Shown here in pieces: positions 61,493-64,000 of a stretch of DNA of 64,000 nucleotides (within the stretch, counting starts at the first letter, position 1; every line of letters starts with the position of its first letter). The notes under the pieces are model-generated. The model searched no databases and was not told where the DNA came from. It saw only the letters and a list, made by a program, of their open reading frames with translations. This stretch comes from Corynebacterium qintianiae (GTDB lineage: Bacteria; Actinomycetota; Actinomycetes; Mycobacteriales; Mycobacteriaceae), in NCBI RefSeq assembly GCF_011038645.2, contig NZ_CP064955.1:1550001-1614000 (forward strand), in the 5' to 3' direction. The position numbers and the translations under genes are program-made.

Positions 61493-62668
61493 CTACATAA
61501 TGCCCGGTTCGAACTCCGGAAGCCTCTCTCCGACGCCTACGAGAAATCCGATCGCTGCAACCGCCCGCTTTGCCGCCTTACCGTCTCCGTATGGGTTAAC
61601 GGCATTTGCCATCGCCTTGTACGCCGCCTCGGACTCGAGGAGCGTTGTAGCCTCGGCAACGATCAAGCCGCGATTGGTACCCACTAGCTTCACGGTGCCC
61701 GCCACAACCGCTTCGGGTCGCTCCGTGTTCTCACGCATGACGAGCACAGGCTTGCCGAGGGAGGGTGCTTCCTCCTGCACGCCGCCCGAATCCGTCAGAA
61801 CAATATGTGCTCGGTTCATCAGGGCGACGAACTGGTCGTAAGGAAGAGGGTCAGTAATAACCACGTTTGGTAGGTGCTCTACTTCGGGGAGGACTTCGTC
61901 CCTCACCTTGGGATTGAGGTGCAGCGGGAGGGCGAACACGTGGTCAGGGAACGCCTTAGCCAGATCCTGAACCGCACCGCCAATCTCCTTCATTGCGGTT
62001 AGGTTCTCTCGTCGGTGTGTGGTGACCAGGATGAGTCGCTTTTCTGACTCAATTGCTTCTTTCAGCGTCTCATCCTCGAACTCCACCGTCCATTTAGAGG
62101 CAGCGATTAGGGCGTCAATCACGGAGTTTCCGGTGACCACGATGTCTTTCGACCGGAAGTTCTCTCGACGAAGGTTCTCGCGCGATTCGTTCGTGGGAGC
62201 GAGGTGCACCGTCGACACCTGGCCGATGATTCGGCGGTTAGCTTCCTCGGGGAATGGCGAGCAAATGTTGCCGGTGCGGAGACCCGCCTCGAGATGGACG
62301 ATTTTTGCGCCACGATGGAACCCGGCTAGGGCTGCCACCATCGCGGTAGACGTATCCCCCTGGGAGATGATCACATCGGGATCCACTTCGTCGATGATGG
62401 TGTCCAGGCCCGCCATCGCACGGGAGACTAGCTCATTGAGACTCTGTCCCGGTTTCATCAGCGCCATGTCGTAATCCGGCTCGATTCCAAAGCGCTTATT
62501 CACCTGCTCGAGCATTTCCTTGTGCTGTCCCGTTGAAACGACGATGGACCTGAATCGCTCGTCTCGCTGTAGTTCGGTGATCACGGGAGCTACCTTGATC
62601 GCCTCCGGCCGGGTCCCGTAAACGGTCATGATTTTGGGTTTGTGCACGATTCCTCGAATTCGCCTCAT
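61493..62668 (-). CDS. wecB: UDP-N-acetylglucosamine 2-epimerase (non-hydrolysing)
   Basis: 391 residues. KIMTVYGTRPEAIKVAPVI and VVSTGQHKEMLEQV near the start, then IISQGDTSTAMVAALAGF, KIVHLEAGLRTGNICSPFPEEANRRI, VLTDSGGVQEEAPSLGKPVLVMRENTERPEAV, all typical. It converts UDP-GlcNAc to UDP-ManNAc, the substrate of WecC. Probably transcribed on its own because tRNA-Asn and its terminator separate it from wecC. Confidence 0.95.
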   Translation of the reverse strand: MRRIRGIVHKPKIMTVYGTRPEAIKVAPVITELQRDERFRSIVVSTGQHKEMLEQVNKRFGIEPDYDMALMKPGQSLNELVSRAMAGLDTIIDEVDPDVIISQGDTSTAMVAALAGFHRGAKIVHLEAGLRTGNICSPFPEEANRRIIGQVSTVHLAPTNESRENLRRENFRSKDIVVTGNSVIDALIAASKWTVEFEDETLKEAIESEKRLILVTTHRRENLTAMKEIGGAVQDLAKAFPDHVFALPLHLNPKVRDEVLPEVEHLPNVVITDPLPYDQFVALMNRAHIVLTDSGGVQEEAPSLGKPVLVMRENTERPEAVVAGTVKLVGTNRGLIVAEATTLLESEAAYKAMANAVNPYGDGKAAKRAVAAIGFLVGVGERLPEFEPGIM

Positions 62669-62776
62669 AGTGGTGACACAACGTGTCCTTGTTGTAGCAA
62701 AGTTACTGTAATCCCAGAGGTTTCACAGAAGATAGGAATGAATCGGGGCTGGCGCTAACCCTGTACGATGTAGCGC

Positions 62777-63061
62777 ATGATTCAATTCGTTGTCGGAGCC
62801 GCCGCCGGGTACGTGTTCGGCACGAAGGCAGGCCGCAAGCGCTACCACCAAATCGTCGATGCCTCACGCGCTGTGGCTAACTCCCCCATCACCAAACAGG
62901 TGGTCACCTCCACCCGCAAGGCGCTAGCGAACTCGCTCGATCCCGAGCCGCGCATGCGCGAGGTGGAGGATCTGAAATCCAAGCGCCGGCTGCGCGGGCG
63001 TAAAGATGCCTCCGCCACCGAGGTAACGGAAGACAAGATTTACGAACCCGACGAGGATTAG
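62777..63061 (+). CDS. YtxH-like small protein, 94 aa
   Basis: FVVGAAAGYVFGTKAGRKRYHQIVDASRAVA is the Gly-rich membrane-associated start with GTKAGR seen in YtxH-type proteins; the rest is charged (EDLKSKRRLRGRKD) and ends acidic. Probably a membrane-linked stress protein, but no function is known. Convergent with the ppx-type gene (4-bp overlap). Confidence 0.7.
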   Translation: MIQFVVGAAAGYVFGTKAGRKRYHQIVDASRAVANSPITKQVVTSTRKALANSLDPEPRMREVEDLKSKRRLRGRKDASATEVTEDKIYEPDED

Positions 63062-64000
63062 TTCGCAGTGCGCGAGAGGCCGGCCACGATACCGTCGAGG
63101 ATGTCTTTCTCGCTAATGACGAAGCTGCGCTGAGCGGAGGCTTGCTCGATGGCGCTCATGATTTCCTCTACGACCACGCTGCCGGCAGCGATGACGTCGG
63201 CGCGGCCCTCGCTGATGACCGGGTTGGCGGCACGCTGCTCGGACGTCTGTGCGCGCAGCTGCTCGGTGATGCGGCGGACGTCAGCGAAGGCCACCTCCGA
63301 CAAGTGGATGCACACGGGGTCATACTCCCCCAGGCCCTGGGTCAGCGCTGAGAGAGTGGTGAATGTGCCGGCGCAGCCGACAAAGATGCCGACATCGGCG
63401 AAGTCGACCACGCTGCGGGCTTCGGAGAGGCGCTCGCGGGTAAACACGCGGGCGTCGATAAGCTCGGGCTCCGTCGGCGGGTTGGAGCGCATGAAGCGCT
63501 CCGTCAGGCGCACGCAGCCCATCTGGGTGGAAATGGCGGCGTGTTCGGTGACGAACTCCGTGGAGCCGCCTCCGAGGTCGATCACACAGAAGGGGCCGCG
63601 GGCAGGGTCGATATCCGCGGTCGCGCCGGCGAAGGAGAGTGCGGCCTCCTCGTCGCCGGTGATGACCTCAGCTTGGGCGCCCGGCTGGATGCGGCCGAGG
63701 AGCTCGCGGGTCATGGCGAAGAAGTCATCGCGGTTGGACGCGTCGCGCGTGGCCGAGGTGGCCACCATGCGCACCCGCGAGACGTTTTCGTGGAGCATCT
63801 CGTCCACGTAGGCACTCAGCGCGCGACGAGTCCGCTCGATGGCCTCCGGGTGCAGGCGCCCGGTCTCGTCGACACCCTGGCCGAGGCGGACGATGGTGTT
63901 TCGGCGGGCTATTTCGACCTGGGTGCCGTCGGCGTGCTTGCGGGTGATCAGGAAACGGATGGAGTTCGTGCCGCAGTCCACGGCCGCGACGGTGCGGGTC
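63058..64000 (-). CDS. Ppx/GppA exopolyphosphatase-type phosphatase (5' end beyond window)
   Basis: The ASKHA fold is clear: AAVDCGTNSIRFLI at the start, ATSATRDASNRDDFF, ITGDEEAALSFAGA and FCVIDLGGGSTEFV, with the Gly-rich phosphate loops, then VGCAGTFTTLSALTQGL. About 314 residues are in the window, close to the length of actinobacterial Ppx2 proteins, so only one or a few N-terminal codons are missing. It hydrolyses polyphosphate or (p)ppGpp-type substrates. A GCTTATCGACG word is present (63453-63463, reverse). Confidence 0.9.
   Translation of the reverse strand, partial: TRTVAAVDCGTNSIRFLITRKHADGTQVEIARRNTIVRLGQGVDETGRLHPEAIERTRRALSAYVDEMLHENVSRVRMVATSATRDASNRDDFFAMTRELLGRIQPGAQAEVITGDEEAALSFAGATADIDPARGPFCVIDLGGGSTEFVTEHAAISTQMGCVRLTERFMRSNPPTEPELIDARVFTRERLSEARSVVDFADVGIFVGCAGTFTTLSALTQGLGEYDPVCIHLSEVAFADVRRITEQLRAQTSEQRAANPVISEGRADVIAAGSVVVEEIMSAIEQASAQRSFVISEKDILDGIVAGLSRTAN

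Overview
The window is a GC-rich actinobacterial chromosome segment, most likely from a Corynebacterium. Diagnostic content includes the glnA2-glnE pair, thrC, a single-chain aceE divergent from a DUF3052 gene, a fused RNase HI/histidine-phosphatase gene next to rnpB, a CYTH-CHAD protein, a SURF1 protein and many GTG starts. No species call is possible from sequence reading alone.

Layout. 1-13.3 kb is housekeeping: a membrane-anchored S1 protease, thrC, an MFS carrier, glnE-glnA2 (nitrogen metabolism), CYTH-CHAD, a degenerate galactokinase-like protein and an RNB-type ribonuclease. 13.3-14.5 kb holds an AbiEi/DUF559-like nuclease gene bracketed by ~79-bp inverted repeats. 14.5-24 kb is again core: rnpB, RNase H-phosphatase, zinc-ribbon protein, NIF3-like protein, HAD and low-molecular-weight phosphatases, SURF1, tRNA-Val, DUF3052 and aceE. 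24-30 kb has a second DUF559-like nuclease gene, a 57-bp palindromic repeat family, an alpha/beta hydrolase divergent from an acyl carrier protein, an aldehyde dehydrogenase and a DMT carrier. 29.5-35.4 kb carries two TRIC-channel paralogues around a PPE-like protein, a DUF3558 lipoprotein and a serine hydrolase. 35.7-44.6 kb is accessory: a protein with three internal repeats, an AbgT carrier, two excalibur-domain exported proteins, a P-loop GTPase with a small partner, and a staphylococcal-nuclease-like protein. 44.8-48.6 kb is a nest of IS3, IS21-like and IS256-like pieces. 48.6-62.7 kb is a surface-polysaccharide island of lower GC: an ABC-2 exporter, a heparinase-like protein, four glycosyltransferases and the ManNAcA pair wecC/wecB, interleaved with tRNA genes. 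The window ends in an incomplete ppx/gppA-type gene.

How genes fit together. WecB and WecC can supply UDP-ManNAcA to the adjacent glycosyltransferases, and the ABC-2 pair can export the polymer. GlnE is the modifier of glutamine synthetase, but its immediate partner GlnA2 has Phe where the adenylylated Tyr of classic GS lies.

The most unusual signals are: (1) two DUF559/AbiEi-like nuclease genes, each beside its own family of palindromic repeats, reminiscent of REPIN-RAYT organisation; (2) an 11-bp word, GCTTAGCGACG, found six times in 5.3 kb in all reading contexts, with a sister word GCTTATCGACG elsewhere; (3) a three-repeat protein of unknown family; and (4) a GTPase-plus-partner gene pair that could belong to a conflict system.
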